Positions 52,953 through 62,018 are shown, counted from the first letter of the stretch. The stretch is 64,000 nt of DNA from Glycocaulis profundi (GCA_007050995.1 VJOU01000011.1:59219-123218), one strand, 5' to 3'. Numbers and translations are program-made. The notes: generated by a model from the letters alone, not told the origin.

Positions 52953-53008
52953 GCGGGGCTGTGTCTGATCGGCGCAGTATGCAGGCGCATGGGCGGGCGG
53001 GGCCGGTC

Positions 53009-53971
53009 TCACCCGGAAACGACGTTCTGCAGCACGAAGCGGCCTTGCGTCCGCACGGTGTCCCGACCGTCGGCCTCGATGTCGAACGTGCCGGAGACCC
53101 GGTCGCCCTCGCGTTCGAGAACCATCTCGCCACGGACCTCGTCCACGCTGTGGGCGGGCAGGTTCAACGTCACGTCCGCTGACCGGTCTCCCCGCCCCGC
53201 CACGCGATAGGTTCCGCTGGCGGGATCTTCAGGAATCTCGATGTAGAGATCGCGGAACATGACCAGGGTTATCGGCCGCCCCTCGCGCACCTGGCTGCCG
53301 ATGCGCCGCGCAAAGTCCTCGCTCTCGCCATTGGCGGTGAAGGTGAACTCCGCCTCGCTCTGGGGCGAGAAGGCGAGATCGCGCACCCCGCCGCGCGCGG
53401 TCACGCCGGGCTCGCCGCGGGTGCGCCGGGCGTCGAATTCCCAGGCCGCGGTGATGGTCTCGCCGATCTCTAGCACGTGCACATGGCCTTCGACCTCGCG
53501 CTGATAGCGCCAGCCATAACCGTCTCCGGCCAGGGTGACGACGGCATCCCCGTCCTCAGCATCTGAAGGCGAGGCGGCCGCATACGTTCCTGGCCCCGCC
53601 CCCTCCGGCAGGGACACCGTGATCCAGGCCCGCACGGTGTTCCCAAGGTCGTCCTGATGACGCGCGTCGGCGAAAACGGAGATCATGTAGGGCCCCGTGT
53701 CGTTCATCCCGGCCCGGTCGCCCGACTGAACGGGCCGGTAAATGTCATGGCTTTCGCCCCCATAACGCGCATCGTCGGCGGTGGTGTAGGCGCCGTCGGC
53801 GGTCGCCTCTCCCTCGAACGTCAGGATGGATTCACCCGCAGCCACGCCATCCATAAGGCGCTCCGCCGCGCCACCGTCCAGCCGGGTGCCGCTGCCGCCC
53901 GCCTCGTCGCAGCCATGCAGGGCAAGACCCAGAGCCGTCACGGTGATTGTGAAAAGACACGTGCGCATCAT
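53009..53971 (-). CDS. Lipoprotein of unknown function
   Basis: 320 aa. The ATG at 53971 is 10 bases after GGAGG. Type II signal peptide with lipobox ALHGC (Cys near 20). The mature chain is beta-rich with two similar-looking halves: each ends in an AGxGxG-turn and strand pattern (VTLAGDGYGWRYQREVEGHV; AGRGDRSADVTLNLPAHSV). It has no domain I can name. Unlike its neighbours it has no 22-bp palindrome in the 90 bases upstream. Possibly a surface or periplasmic binding protein. Confidence 0.72.
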   Translation of the reverse strand: MMRTCLFTITVTALGLALHGCDEAGGSGTRLDGGAAERLMDGVAAGESILTFEGEATADGAYTTADDARYGGESHDIYRPVQSGDRAGMNDTGPYMISVFADARHQDDLGNTVRAWITVSLPEGAGPGTYAAASPSDAEDGDAVVTLAGDGYGWRYQREVEGHVHVLEIGETITAAWEFDARRTRGEPGVTARGGVRDLAFSPQSEAEFTFTANGESEDFARRIGSQVREGRPITLVMFRDLYIEIPEDPASGTYRVAGRGDRSADVTLNLPAHSVDEVRGEMVLEREGDRVSGTFDIEADGRDTVRTQGRFVLQNVVSG

Positions 53972-54061
53972 GTTCAATTTTCCTCCGGAGCGTGTGATTT
54001 CATGGACAGGCGTCGGTGAAGTCGTCCGCTTTCAAGCCGACCTTTCGAGAGAGTTACATGC

Positions 54062-54733
54062 TCAGGGGGTTTCAAGATTCCTGTATTCCCCACGCGCTTC
54101 GAACCCTTCAGAAGTGATCACGAACGGCGCAGACATAGACCCGTCCTCGTTCTCCACCCCGGCGCCGAACACCACCTGCTCGACCTGACCGGGTTCCGGG
54201 GCAACCCGGAAGGGACGCTGCTGGGCGAGATGGATCTGAGCGCCCCGTTCGTTGACCGGGCCTTCGTAGCCCGCCCGGACGCCGATATAGGGACGATCGT
54301 AGACCTCCGGATCCCAGTCGATCACGAGGCGCTCCGTGTCGCGGATTTCGAAGGGAATAGCCTCCTGCACCTCGCTGAATTCCACATCGACCCCATCCCC
54401 CTCGAAACGGATGGCATGAACCGAGATCTCGTCGGCCGGCGCGCCAGGCTCGAGCAGATGGTTCAGACGGGTTCCCGCCATCAGCCGGCGCGACCCGGCG
54501 CGGACCTCGTAACGGGAGGCGTTCACGCTCTCCCAGCTGATCTCTACAAAGGGTTCGCGCGTGATCTGCACACCTTCGGCATCTGCGGACGCCAGAGAAC
54601 CGGACACGTCAGAAGCGGCGGAGCTCAACGCGGACATGCCATCGCCCGACGACCGGGCGCCCGCGGAGGCGGGGAAAGCAGACAGGGCAAGCGCCAGAAG
54701 ACTGGCCGTGGCGGCCAGAGGACAGGATTTCAT
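54062..54733 (-). CDS. Exported protein of unknown function
   Basis: 223 aa. The ATG at 54733 follows GGAG by 9 bases. Signal peptide MKSCPLAATASLLALALSAF ending near ASAGA, then a Ser/Ala-rich linker (about 27-50). The body (about 55-140) looks like a fibronectin-III-type beta sandwich (VEISWESVNASRYEVRAGSR, IPFEIRDTERLVIDWDPEVY); this is inferred from strand pattern. A palindrome copy lies 71 bases upstream. Confidence 0.72.
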   Translation of the reverse strand: MKSCPLAATASLLALALSAFPASAGARSSGDGMSALSSAASDVSGSLASADAEGVQITREPFVEISWESVNASRYEVRAGSRRLMAGTRLNHLLEPGAPADEISVHAIRFEGDGVDVEFSEVQEAIPFEIRDTERLVIDWDPEVYDRPYIGVRAGYEGPVNERGAQIHLAQQRPFRVAPEPGQVEQVVFGAGVENEDGSMSAPFVITSEGFEARGEYRNLETP

Positions 54734-54804
54734 CACGGAGGGCTCCAGTTCATGCGAGAGTCGGCGGGATCGGAAAGGAGGCCTACCCCGGACCTGTGAC
54801 CGCG

Positions 54805-54826
54805 CGCAGACCCGAACGGGCCGGGC
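54805..54826. promoter_or_regulatory. 22-bp palindrome, copy 5
   Basis: CGCAGACCCG, AA, CGGGCCGGGC: core AGACCCG-AA-CGGG intact, right outer arm degenerate. Upstream of the exported protein starting at 54733. Confidence 0.5.
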
Positions 54827-54847
54827 GGGAGAAGAAGGGGGGGCGGG

Positions 54848-57800
54848 TTACAGCGTGATCGAGGTCTCCGCGTCAGGCTCGATGACGATCTCCCGGTCTT
54901 CCATCCCGTCGATCTGCAGGGTGTAGCGGCCCGCCTCCAGCGCGACGGGCTCCTCGTCGACCCGGCCGCGGGCGATGGCGGCGCCCGACGCGTCGCGCAC
55001 GGTGAACTCCGCCGCGACGGCGCGGGCGAGCGCGGACTGAAGCCCCTCGCCGTCCCGGGTGTCGAAATAGACCCCGCCGCCCATCTCGGCGAGCCGCTCG
55101 AACTCGTCGCGCAGACCGGCCTGGTCGATGTGAAAGCCGACGATGTTCAGCCGCACCTCGACGCCGGACTCCATGAGCCGTTCGAGCTCGGCCTCCACGT
55201 CGCCCTCGCAGGTCTCCTCGCCATCGGTGAGCATGACGACGAGCTGGCGTCCGCCCTCGAACGCCTCCAGATCGCCAGGGACCGCCGCGAGCGAGGCCGC
55301 CAGCGGGGTGCGCGCCAGATTGATCGCCTCGATGCCCTCGACCGCGGCCAGCACGGCCTCGTGATTGCCCTGCGAGGCCGGGACCAGCAGCTCGGTCTCG
55401 CAGCTGCCAGGCTCGGTGTGGCCAAAGGCCCTGAGCGCGACGGGCACGTGGGCGGGCACCCGCTCGGCGATGACCTCCCGGGCGATGGAGCGAGCCACGT
55501 CGATGCGGCGTCCGCCCTCCATCCGCCGCAGCATTGAGCCCGACGCGTCGAAGATCATATGCACCACAGATCCGGCGACCGTGGGCTCATCGCCGCTGAC
55601 GACCGACAGCGAGCCCGGCTCGGGCGGATCGCTCCAGCCGGTCTCGGCCGAGATCAGGAACTCTGTCGGCTGGCGGATCTCGTGCATGGCCGCTTCAAGA
55701 TTGCGCAGCAGCGCCGGAGTGCTGGTGCTGTAGCTGTAGCGCCCGCCCGCCGCCATCGCCCAGTTCATGGTCAGATTGCGCTCATGCAGCAGCTTGGCGG
55801 TGTCCGATCCGTGATTGCCGGGGTTCATGGCCAGCGCGAAGATGCGGGGCCGCACGCGGTCCAGCATGGGCCAGAGTTCAGAACGATGGGGCGTGATCAG
55901 TTCGGCGTCGGCGATCAGGATGATGGCACGCTCGCCTTCCCGGCCGTCCAGCCGCCGGGCAGCGGAGAGAAGCCCGGTCTCAGCGTCTGACGTCGCGGGG
56001 TCCAGCCGGAAACGGCGCGATTCGGTTTCCACCGAAGCAAGCGCCTGGCTGAGCTGTACGCCATACTCTGCCCAGCCATCGATCAGCGGGGGAAAGCCCA
56101 GCGGAATGACGTTGGCCACCTCCTGTTCGGGGACAAGTCCGTCAGCAAATTCGGACAGGGCCCGGAAGATGGCGGGCTGGTGATCGCTGATGCTGCCAGA
56201 CCCGTCCCACACGATCGCGATGGACCGCACCGGCTCTTCCAGCTCGATGCGGGACTCGCCCGGTGAAAGGCCGATAGCCGTGCCGTAGCGATGATCAGCC
56301 CTGCGCTCCCACACAATTTCCGCCTCGCCGTCCGGGCCATGAAGGCTGACAGCGGCGCGCTCGCTGACGCTCTCGCGCAGGGTGATGTCCAGCGTGTTCG
56401 CGCCGTCAGGCACGTTGACGGTGTAGGCGCGCACATCACCCACAGCCTCCAGCCGGCCCCGGCGGCCATCTTCCAGCGGCAGGGGCGATGACGCGGATGA
56501 GGCGGTGTCCACATCACCGTCAAATGCTTGCTGTTCAACTTCTTCAGGGCCTTCGTGTGTATACCAGCCCCAATGACCCAGAATTGACCGCCGCGACTGA
56601 AGACTATCGGCCTCATAGGCGGCAATGTGCTCGGGCACGGTGAAGCCCCGGTCTGCAGCCTTAAACTCAAAGCGGACGTAGCGCGCCAGCAGTGGCTCAT
56701 CGAAGGCCAGACGGCCTTCGCCGTCAGAGATTTCAATGGCGCCTGCGCGTGTCCAGGGGCCCAGCGGACCGGTTTCAGACACGCTGACCGCGACGCTTTG
56801 CGGGCCTTGGGCGGATTGTGCCCTGCCCGTGCGCCACTCAAGCGCCTCGATGCGTGCCAGACGCTGCTGATGGAAACCGGCGACCAGATCACGGTCCACG
56901 GTCTGGCGCCGTTCCTCCCTCTGATGGAAGGCGCGCGTTCCCTGCCCCCTTTGCAAACCGCCGTGCAGGAAGGAACGTCCAATATGCTGGGCGCCATCAG
57001 CCCACACGATGTGTCCGCCCAAGGCCGGGGCGAGCAGGTTGGACTGAATGGCCTCTGCCGGTTCGCCCAGAGCCATGATGAGGCCGGTGCCCGATACGGT
57101 GTTCGTGCGCTCGCCGGCCCGGCTGCGGCTGCCCCAGTCGCCTAAGGGCGTGACACGCAGATGCTTAGCGGTCACGGGTGCAGCCAGACGGAAAACCTGT
57201 TGGCCATCGCCGACATCCAGCTCTGCTGTCAGCAAGTGTTCGAAGTCTGCGCCGCCAGCAGAGTGCTCCACCCTGACCCGCCGCCAGCGCTGCTGTACCG
57301 GAAGCGACGAGGTCTGGTCGAACACCAGAGCGTGAATGTCACCGCCGCCCCCGGCCAGCTCGATGACCGGCAGCGGCTCGCCCAGCACTTCATGCCAGCG
57401 CGGGCCCGTATCTCCGCCCACCGTGTTGTTGATCAGGTGAAAGGCCCGGTCCCTTGGTTCGGGGTCGGTCGTGAACCGCGCGCCCAGCGCGTCCCAGGCC
57501 AGATTGACCAGCCCGGCCAGGTCCTCGTCGGCGCGGTCCGCGTGGGGATTGGCGGGCGCGGCGCCTGTCTCCACGTCCAGACGCAGCTCGGCGGTGACAC
57601 TGCCCGCACGGGCCCAGAGAATGGCGGGAGCATCCGGCGGCAGCCAGGCTGGCATGTCCACCGAAACGGCGATCACTGCGCGCGCTCCGGGCTCCAGCGG
57701 GGCTGCCAGCGCGTCGTAGCTGATGCGCGCGTCAGCACGGCTCGTCGCAATCTCGATATCGGGGCGTGCTGGTTGATCGCCGGTATTGACGACCACCAGC

Positions 57801-60202
57801 TCTGCTTCCACACGCTGGCGCTCAGGCCGCCACGCAGCGAGTGTCTCGCCGCCGGACAAGGCCGCTGTCCACGCGTCATCCGGCTCTGCCAATGCGGGGT
57901 CGTCCACGGCGAGAACCGGCGTGCCGTTAAAGCCGTTGGCATGGATCAGCCAGGCTTCGCCTGCGGGCACGGTCGCTTCGAGGGTTTCTCCGGCCTGCCC
58001 CCCGCCTTCAGCAGCCGGTTCGAGATCCGCGTTCAGGATGGCGAGCGTCCGGGCGCCGCCGCTCTCTATCCCGACAGTGACGTCACGTTCGGCTTCAGCG
58101 ACCGGCAGGGCGATCCAGTGGGAAACCATCCGGGCCACCAGCGTCTCACGGTCGATCGACACCCGGCCATCAGCAGGCAGTTGCTCAGCCAGTGGCGGGC
58201 GGTCAGCGATCAGCGGCCCTTCGAACACCTCCCACGGCGCAGCGATGTCCACGGTCAGGGCGTATTCCAGCTCGCTGGGCGACTGGCCCCGCAATTCGAC
58301 GAAATAGTCCCCGGCAGGCAGGCGCCCGGCCATTTCGATCCGGCCATCCTCGATCATCGCGCTCTGGGCGATCTCATGGCTGCCATGGAGCAGGCGGAGA
58401 CGCGCGCCCGTGTCGCCCGGCGGCGTCGCGCTCACCCTCACCTGGCTCCAGCCATGAGTCGTGAAGGTGAACATGTCAGTGTCGCCATCGTGAAAATTGC
58501 CCTGCATGGTCTCGCCCAGGGTCAGCGCGTTGGCGGTCAGCGCATTGTCATTGGGTTCGACCTCCCATCCCGGCTCCGGCTGGCCCATCGGGATCGCGCG
58601 CAGCATGATGTCGGCCTCGGCCTCCACACCGACCAGGTAACGGCCCGGCAGGAGGGTCAGGCGGTCCAGACGCATCACGCCGGAGGGGCGCCCGTAGCTG
58701 TTTGACGCGATCACGCGGCCGAACTCCGCCTCGCGGACTTCGAGGCCGCGCACCGCCTCGCCATTGACCTGAAAGCGCCAGAGCTGCGGCGCCCCGCTTA
58801 CCGGAAGCTCGAACCAGAACCAGCGCCGTATGTCTGTCTCGGCCCTGACAGGACGGCCTGCCTCCATCGGTGCGGCCCAGTCGGCATGATCATTGGGCTG
58901 GCGGGCGATGGTGGCCGCTGGAGCGGGGCCGGTTTCCAGCGAAACAGCGTAATCCACTGTTTCCGAGCGGCCCCTGGGCGCACGCAAATGCATGGCATAA
59001 TCGCCGGGCTCCAGCTGCAATGGCCCGAAGGCAAACCGCTCGGCATTGCTGCGGCGGCAGATCGGGTCGCGGCCGGTAAAGTCCTCAAGGCATGCCAGAA
59101 TTTCCTGGCCCGATCCGTGCTCGATGATCAGCGTCTGGCTGCCGTCTGTCTGCGTGTCATCCAGCGCGAATGCGAAATAGTCGGTATCGCGCACGCCATC
59201 GAGCGTGCCGGCAAAGCCGTCCGCGGCGAGATCGGTCCAGTTGGCTCGCTCGAGCGTGTCGTTGGGTTCGCGTTCCTCTCCCGATGCGGCAATGCCAAGA
59301 GGCGTCAGGGAAACCGCCACCATGCCCGCGCTCGCGTCGCGACCCGTCGCTTCGACCTCGAGCCGCGCGCCGGGTTCCAGGGCCACGTTGCGCCAGTGCT
59401 GACGCAGCGGGCTGGCGGTGACCGGCGCGGCGAACTGCTCGCCATCCGCATCGCTCAGAGACGCAGACAGGCGCGCGCCGAGCCCGCCGATCACCGAGAC
59501 CTGCCAGAGCTGGCCGTCCTCCTGATCGTCAGGGACATCGAGCGCGAAGCCGCCCCCTTCGCCCTCGATCAGCACCACCCGCTCCTCGCCGGGCGGTACG
59601 ATGATGGAATCGTCAGCGTCGCGCTCGATCTGATCGGCGGGGGTCAGCGCCGCGGGCCGCCCGCGCCTGAGTTGGACTTCGTAGTCGCCGCCGTCATCCG
59701 CGCCGGACATGCCGATCAGATAGTCGCCCGGCGGCAGCAGCAGTTCGCCTTGCGCCGCCACAGGGCGGCCGCGGCTGGTCTGCAGGCTGAGATGGGTCTG
59801 GGAGCCCGAGATCAGGGGCGCTGAATCCGAGCCGCCGGATGGCAGCGCGCCGATCAGTCCGTCTTCGGCCGCCGCCGCGACGGCCTCGGGGTCGTGATAG
59901 GACAGCTCGATGATGTCCAGCCGGATCAGGCCGTCGGTCTCCCCGGCCAGCTCGATGGACCACAGATGGTCGGCGTCCTCGTCCTCGACGGTCCACATCC
60001 AGGCGTCCTGGTCGCGCCCGGACACATTGCCGATGAGCACGCCATGCCCTGCAAAACGGCGGGCCTGATCGGGCGTATCGTTCGGCTCCTGCTCGAACAG
60101 GCGCGGCGGGGAGTAGGCGGAGGCGTCGTACTCTTCGTCGGCGGACGCGGCGAGCGAAGCGGTCGCCCAGACGGCGGACGCGGCGAAGAGTCGGGCAATC
60201 AT
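54848..60202 (-). CDS. Giant exported VWA/PPC-domain protein 2
   Basis: 1784 aa. The ATG at 60202 has CAGGAAA upstream and starts the signal peptide (MIARLFAASAVWATASLAAS). Same layout as protein 1: PPC-like units opening with EPND/QPND (EQEPNDTPDQA, EREPNDTLERANW, ARQPNDHADW, EVEPNDNALTA), discoidin-like regions, first VWA (IAIVWDGSGSI), second VWA (MIFDASGSML, MLTDGEETCEGD) and a C-terminal beta domain. The last ~300 residues are very similar to protein 1 while the middle is much less so. Codon third positions in the middle (roughly 56200-59100) are visibly less GC-rich than at both ends, so the gene looks mosaic. Surface adhesion or protein scavenging are possible roles. Confidence 0.85.
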   Translation of the reverse strand: MIARLFAASAVWATASLAASADEEYDASAYSPPRLFEQEPNDTPDQARRFAGHGVLIGNVSGRDQDAWMWTVEDEDADHLWSIELAGETDGLIRLDIIELSYHDPEAVAAAAEDGLIGALPSGGSDSAPLISGSQTHLSLQTSRGRPVAAQGELLLPPGDYLIGMSGADDGGDYEVQLRRGRPAALTPADQIERDADDSIIVPPGEERVVLIEGEGGGFALDVPDDQEDGQLWQVSVIGGLGARLSASLSDADGEQFAAPVTASPLRQHWRNVALEPGARLEVEATGRDASAGMVAVSLTPLGIAASGEEREPNDTLERANWTDLAADGFAGTLDGVRDTDYFAFALDDTQTDGSQTLIIEHGSGQEILACLEDFTGRDPICRRSNAERFAFGPLQLEPGDYAMHLRAPRGRSETVDYAVSLETGPAPAATIARQPNDHADWAAPMEAGRPVRAETDIRRWFWFELPVSGAPQLWRFQVNGEAVRGLEVREAEFGRVIASNSYGRPSGVMRLDRLTLLPGRYLVGVEAEADIMLRAIPMGQPEPGWEVEPNDNALTANALTLGETMQGNFHDGDTDMFTFTTHGWSQVRVSATPPGDTGARLRLLHGSHEIAQSAMIEDGRIEMAGRLPAGDYFVELRGQSPSELEYALTVDIAAPWEVFEGPLIADRPPLAEQLPADGRVSIDRETLVARMVSHWIALPVAEAERDVTVGIESGGARTLAILNADLEPAAEGGGQAGETLEATVPAGEAWLIHANGFNGTPVLAVDDPALAEPDDAWTAALSGGETLAAWRPERQRVEAELVVVNTGDQPARPDIEIATSRADARISYDALAAPLEPGARAVIAVSVDMPAWLPPDAPAILWARAGSVTAELRLDVETGAAPANPHADRADEDLAGLVNLAWDALGARFTTDPEPRDRAFHLINNTVGGDTGPRWHEVLGEPLPVIELAGGGGDIHALVFDQTSSLPVQQRWRRVRVEHSAGGADFEHLLTAELDVGDGQQVFRLAAPVTAKHLRVTPLGDWGSRSRAGERTNTVSGTGLIMALGEPAEAIQSNLLAPALGGHIVWADGAQHIGRSFLHGGLQRGQGTRAFHQREERRQTVDRDLVAGFHQQRLARIEALEWRTGRAQSAQGPQSVAVSVSETGPLGPWTRAGAIEISDGEGRLAFDEPLLARYVRFEFKAADRGFTVPEHIAAYEADSLQSRRSILGHWGWYTHEGPEEVEQQAFDGDVDTASSASSPLPLEDGRRGRLEAVGDVRAYTVNVPDGANTLDITLRESVSERAAVSLHGPDGEAEIVWERRADHRYGTAIGLSPGESRIELEEPVRSIAIVWDGSGSISDHQPAIFRALSEFADGLVPEQEVANVIPLGFPPLIDGWAEYGVQLSQALASVETESRRFRLDPATSDAETGLLSAARRLDGREGERAIILIADAELITPHRSELWPMLDRVRPRIFALAMNPGNHGSDTAKLLHERNLTMNWAMAAGGRYSYSTSTPALLRNLEAAMHEIRQPTEFLISAETGWSDPPEPGSLSVVSGDEPTVAGSVVHMIFDASGSMLRRMEGGRRIDVARSIAREVIAERVPAHVPVALRAFGHTEPGSCETELLVPASQGNHEAVLAAVEGIEAINLARTPLAASLAAVPGDLEAFEGGRQLVVMLTDGEETCEGDVEAELERLMESGVEVRLNIVGFHIDQAGLRDEFERLAEMGGGVYFDTRDGEGLQSALARAVAAEFTVRDASGAAIARGRVDEEPVALEAGRYTLQIDGMEDREIVIEPDAETSITL

Positions 60203-60250
60203 GAGCGTTTCCTGGCGGGCCGCGCCGCGAGGGCGCCTCGGTGCTCCGAA

Positions 60251-60272
60251 CCTCGGCGAATGGATGCCGAGG
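60251..60272. repeat. Short hairpin in the 60203-60357 gap
   Basis: Stem CCTCGGC / GCCGAGG with an 8-base loop, immediately next to palindrome copy 6. Function unknown. Confidence 0.4.
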
Positions 60273-60273
60273 A

Positions 60274-60295
60274 GGTAGACCCGAATGGGTCTGAC
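60274..60295. promoter_or_regulatory. 22-bp palindrome, copy 6
   Basis: GGTAGACCCG, AA, TGGGTCTGAC. It lies between divergent genes, 71 bases from the VWA protein 2 start and 62 from the ATG at 60358. Confidence 0.6.
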
Positions 60296-60357
60296 GCGGC
60301 CGGGCGGGGAGGCGATGATGGCGGTCAGCCTCACCGTTCACGAAACTGGAGACGACA

Positions 60358-60859
60358 ATGATCGAAACGTCCGCACGGATCCGCCGCGGCGCTGTCCTGC
60401 CTGGCCCTCGCCTCGGGCGCGGCTCACGCGGACCGCGTCGCCGGTTCGCTGGATGGCGAGCCGCGCGAATGGCATGTCCTGTCCGGCCCTGACGGCAAGA
60501 CCGCCTACGTCTCCGAACTCCCCGGCGGCGCTCAGTCCGTCACCGTGCAGGCGCACCGGCAGGACCGTTTCGAGACCGAAGGCAGCATTTCGCTGAGCCT
60601 GCACTTCTTCAACGGCCAGGTGATGAGCGCCGAAGCGATCTACTTTCCCGAAAGCGGGATGCTGCCCCATTACGCGGCACAGGACGCCCTGGACGGGCTC
60701 GAGCTCGACACGATCGACCTGACCGCGACCCCGCCGCGCGTGGCGGGCCGGTTCGAACACGAGCTGGTCTTTCAGGAATCCATGTCGACCGAACCCGACG
60801 AAGGCCGAACCGTCTCGCTGGTGGTTGAATTCGACGTGGAGCCGAGCCGGGAGCAGTGA
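60358..60859 (+). pseudogene. Exported protein gene with a frame disruption at its 5' end
   Basis: The ATG at 60358 has GGAG 8 bases upstream and is a normal start, but its frame gives Arg-rich nonsense. The frame that carries a convincing signal peptide (SAAALSCLALASGAAHA) and mature protein (DRVAGSLDGEPREWHVL ... VVEFDVEPSREQ) is open from 60362 to 60859 but has a stop (TGA at 60359-60361) just before and no ATG, GTG or TTG near. Removing one base near 60361-60365 would join the start to this frame and give a ~166-aa exported beta-rich protein. A recent frameshift or a base-call error is the simplest explanation; palindrome copy 6 lies upstream. Confidence 0.6.
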
Positions 60860-61012
60860 GGCCGACGCCTGGCCGAGAGGCGGGGTCAGCCTGCGCTCTC
60901 GCAACACGACAAAGGATGAAGGCCTGAGTCATCCTGAACGGTCGGGAGCTCAGGCTCTCGCCTTTTCATGCACGGTATTCTCAGAACGGGAAAATCTGAG
61001 GTTTAGCGGGAA

Positions 61013-61057
61013 TGGCGCGCCGGGGAAGATTCGAACTCCCGACCCCCAGATTCGTAG
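61013..61057 (-). tRNA. 3' half of tRNA-Arg(ACG), attachment-site remnant
   Basis: Read on the minus strand it gives anticodon loop CTACGAA (anticodon ACG), 3' anticodon stem TCTGG, T-stem GGGAG / CTTCC around TTCGAAT, then 3' acceptor strand, discriminator G and encoded CCA at 61015-61013. It covers tRNA positions 32-76. The 5' half is absent: the bases that should form the other anticodon-stem strand (CCAGA) read ACCGA and AT-rich island sequence follows. This is the repeat left when an element integrates into the 3' end of a tRNA gene. Confidence 0.85.
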
Positions 61058-61160
61058 TCGGTGGATCAAACAAGAAAATCAATGCCCATTCTGAACTTTA
61101 TAACGACGAAGACACACCAGCCGCCTTTCGGCCGCTACAAAGTTCAGAAATTAGCCCAAT

Positions 61161-61198
61161 AATTATTGTCTTTGGCACGAATTATTGTCTTTGGCACG
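61161..61198. repeat. 19-bp tandem duplication
   Basis: AATTATTGTCTTTGGCACG occurs twice in direct tandem (61161-61179 and 61180-61198) in the non-coding left end of the island. Confidence 0.9.
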
Positions 61199-61267
61199 AA
61201 ATGGAATCCACAGAAATAACCAGATACCGGCCATTAACACGCGCTTAAATATGTGCAACAACAGTTG

Positions 61268-61711
61268 TCACTCTATGCAGCCTCGACGTATACAAGATTT
61301 CAACTTTGCGCCTTGTTCCCGTATACGAATAAATCTATCATAATCAACCGAATGATCGATCGCCTCAAATGACCCACCACTAACCAATCGACGATAGTCA
61401 ACTATAGCACGGTCTGATTTTGCTTTAACCCCCCCGATCTTAAAACCAGTAACATCCGATATTGAATGAGATAAACTTCTTAGCGCGGCCTTCATCTCCG
61501 TCTCTACCTGCAATTTCCCATTCCCCTCCACACCGTGCATCCAATATGATTTAGACAATTCCGTTATTTCGTCTATGTTAGCAATTACCTCCGACTTGTG
61601 ACTGTCCGCCTTGTCCTTTGCAGAAGACAAGAAAAAGAATGTGATAACAGTAACCAAAAGAGGGAGCACAAAATGCGAAAAGATGAACATCAATAGGTTA
61701 AAGTTATCCAT
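61268..61711 (-). CDS. Small N-terminally anchored membrane protein (island operon)
   Basis: 147 aa. One membrane span at residues 6-28 (LLMFIFSHFVLPLLVTVITF) followed by a mostly helical cytoplasmic or periplasmic part with a coiled-coil-like stretch (KADSHKSEVIANIDEITELS) and two Cys near the end (KSCIRRGCIE). No known domain. The ATG lies 8 bases inside the end of the DUF4325 gene, so translation is coupled. AT-rich codon use like the rest of the island. Probably the membrane partner of the ATPase/STAS pair. Confidence 0.72.
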   Translation of the reverse strand: MDNFNLLMFIFSHFVLPLLVTVITFFFLSSAKDKADSHKSEVIANIDEITELSKSYWMHGVEGNGKLQVETEMKAALRSLSHSISDVTGFKIGGVKAKSDRAIVDYRRLVSGGSFEAIDHSVDYDRFIRIREQGAKLKSCIRRGCIE

Positions 61712-62018
61712 TTTCCGCTTCTTTAATATAAGAAACTATATCTTTTATGAGATATCGATCTTCACTCACAAATTTTAATCTGGACAAAATATCCTTTTTG
61801 TCCATTGAGTGAACCCTCACCAATCCCCCGAACGCTTCCTCCAAGAAAGACGATCCAAAGCCTTCGGTGTTATCCAGAATGACTTCAACCACTTCGCCTG
61901 CGCGCAAAGCTGGGAGCAACACGTCATCGCGGAAAGCTTCGCCGCTATACTCCCCATCCCCCCTAAAACGCCCCGCGGGCGTGTCCGAGAACTGCGCACC
62001 GATATCTATGGCTATCAT
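61704..62018 (-). CDS. STAS-like DUF4325 protein
   Basis: 104 aa. The pattern FSDTPAGRFRGDGEYSGEAF, then LLPALRAGEVVEVILDNTEG and FGSSFLEEAFGGLVR, is the DUF4325 (STAS-like) signature, present nearly full length. STAS proteins are small phospho-switch partners of GHKL kinases, as SpoIIAA is of SpoIIAB. The ATG overlaps the stop of the GHKL gene (ATGA). Start with AAGG upstream. It probably binds or is modified by the neighbouring ATPase. Confidence 0.85.
   Translation of the reverse strand: MIAIDIGAQFSDTPAGRFRGDGEYSGEAFRDDVLLPALRAGEVVEVILDNTEGFGSSFLEEAFGGLVRVHSMDKKDILSRLKFVSEDRYLIKDIVSYIKEAENG

Larger units (their letters stand above)
60860..61267. other. Intergenic region with tRNA fragment and island boundary
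   Basis: About 400 bases without a gene. Left part (to 61012) is ordinary chromosome with no signal seen; 61013-61057 is a tRNA-Arg 3' half; from about 61060 the composition turns AT-rich and a 19-bp tandem duplication is present. Confidence 0.6.

Noticed and set aside
57161..58705. Long plus-strand open frame inside VWA protein 2
   Set aside because: Antisense shadow of a gene with well-defined PPC and VWA domains; no signal or domain of its own.
61012..61248. Short frame starting MARRGRFELPTPRF
   Set aside because: A well-known artefact: it is the reverse complement of a tRNA T-arm and anticodon region, not a gene.
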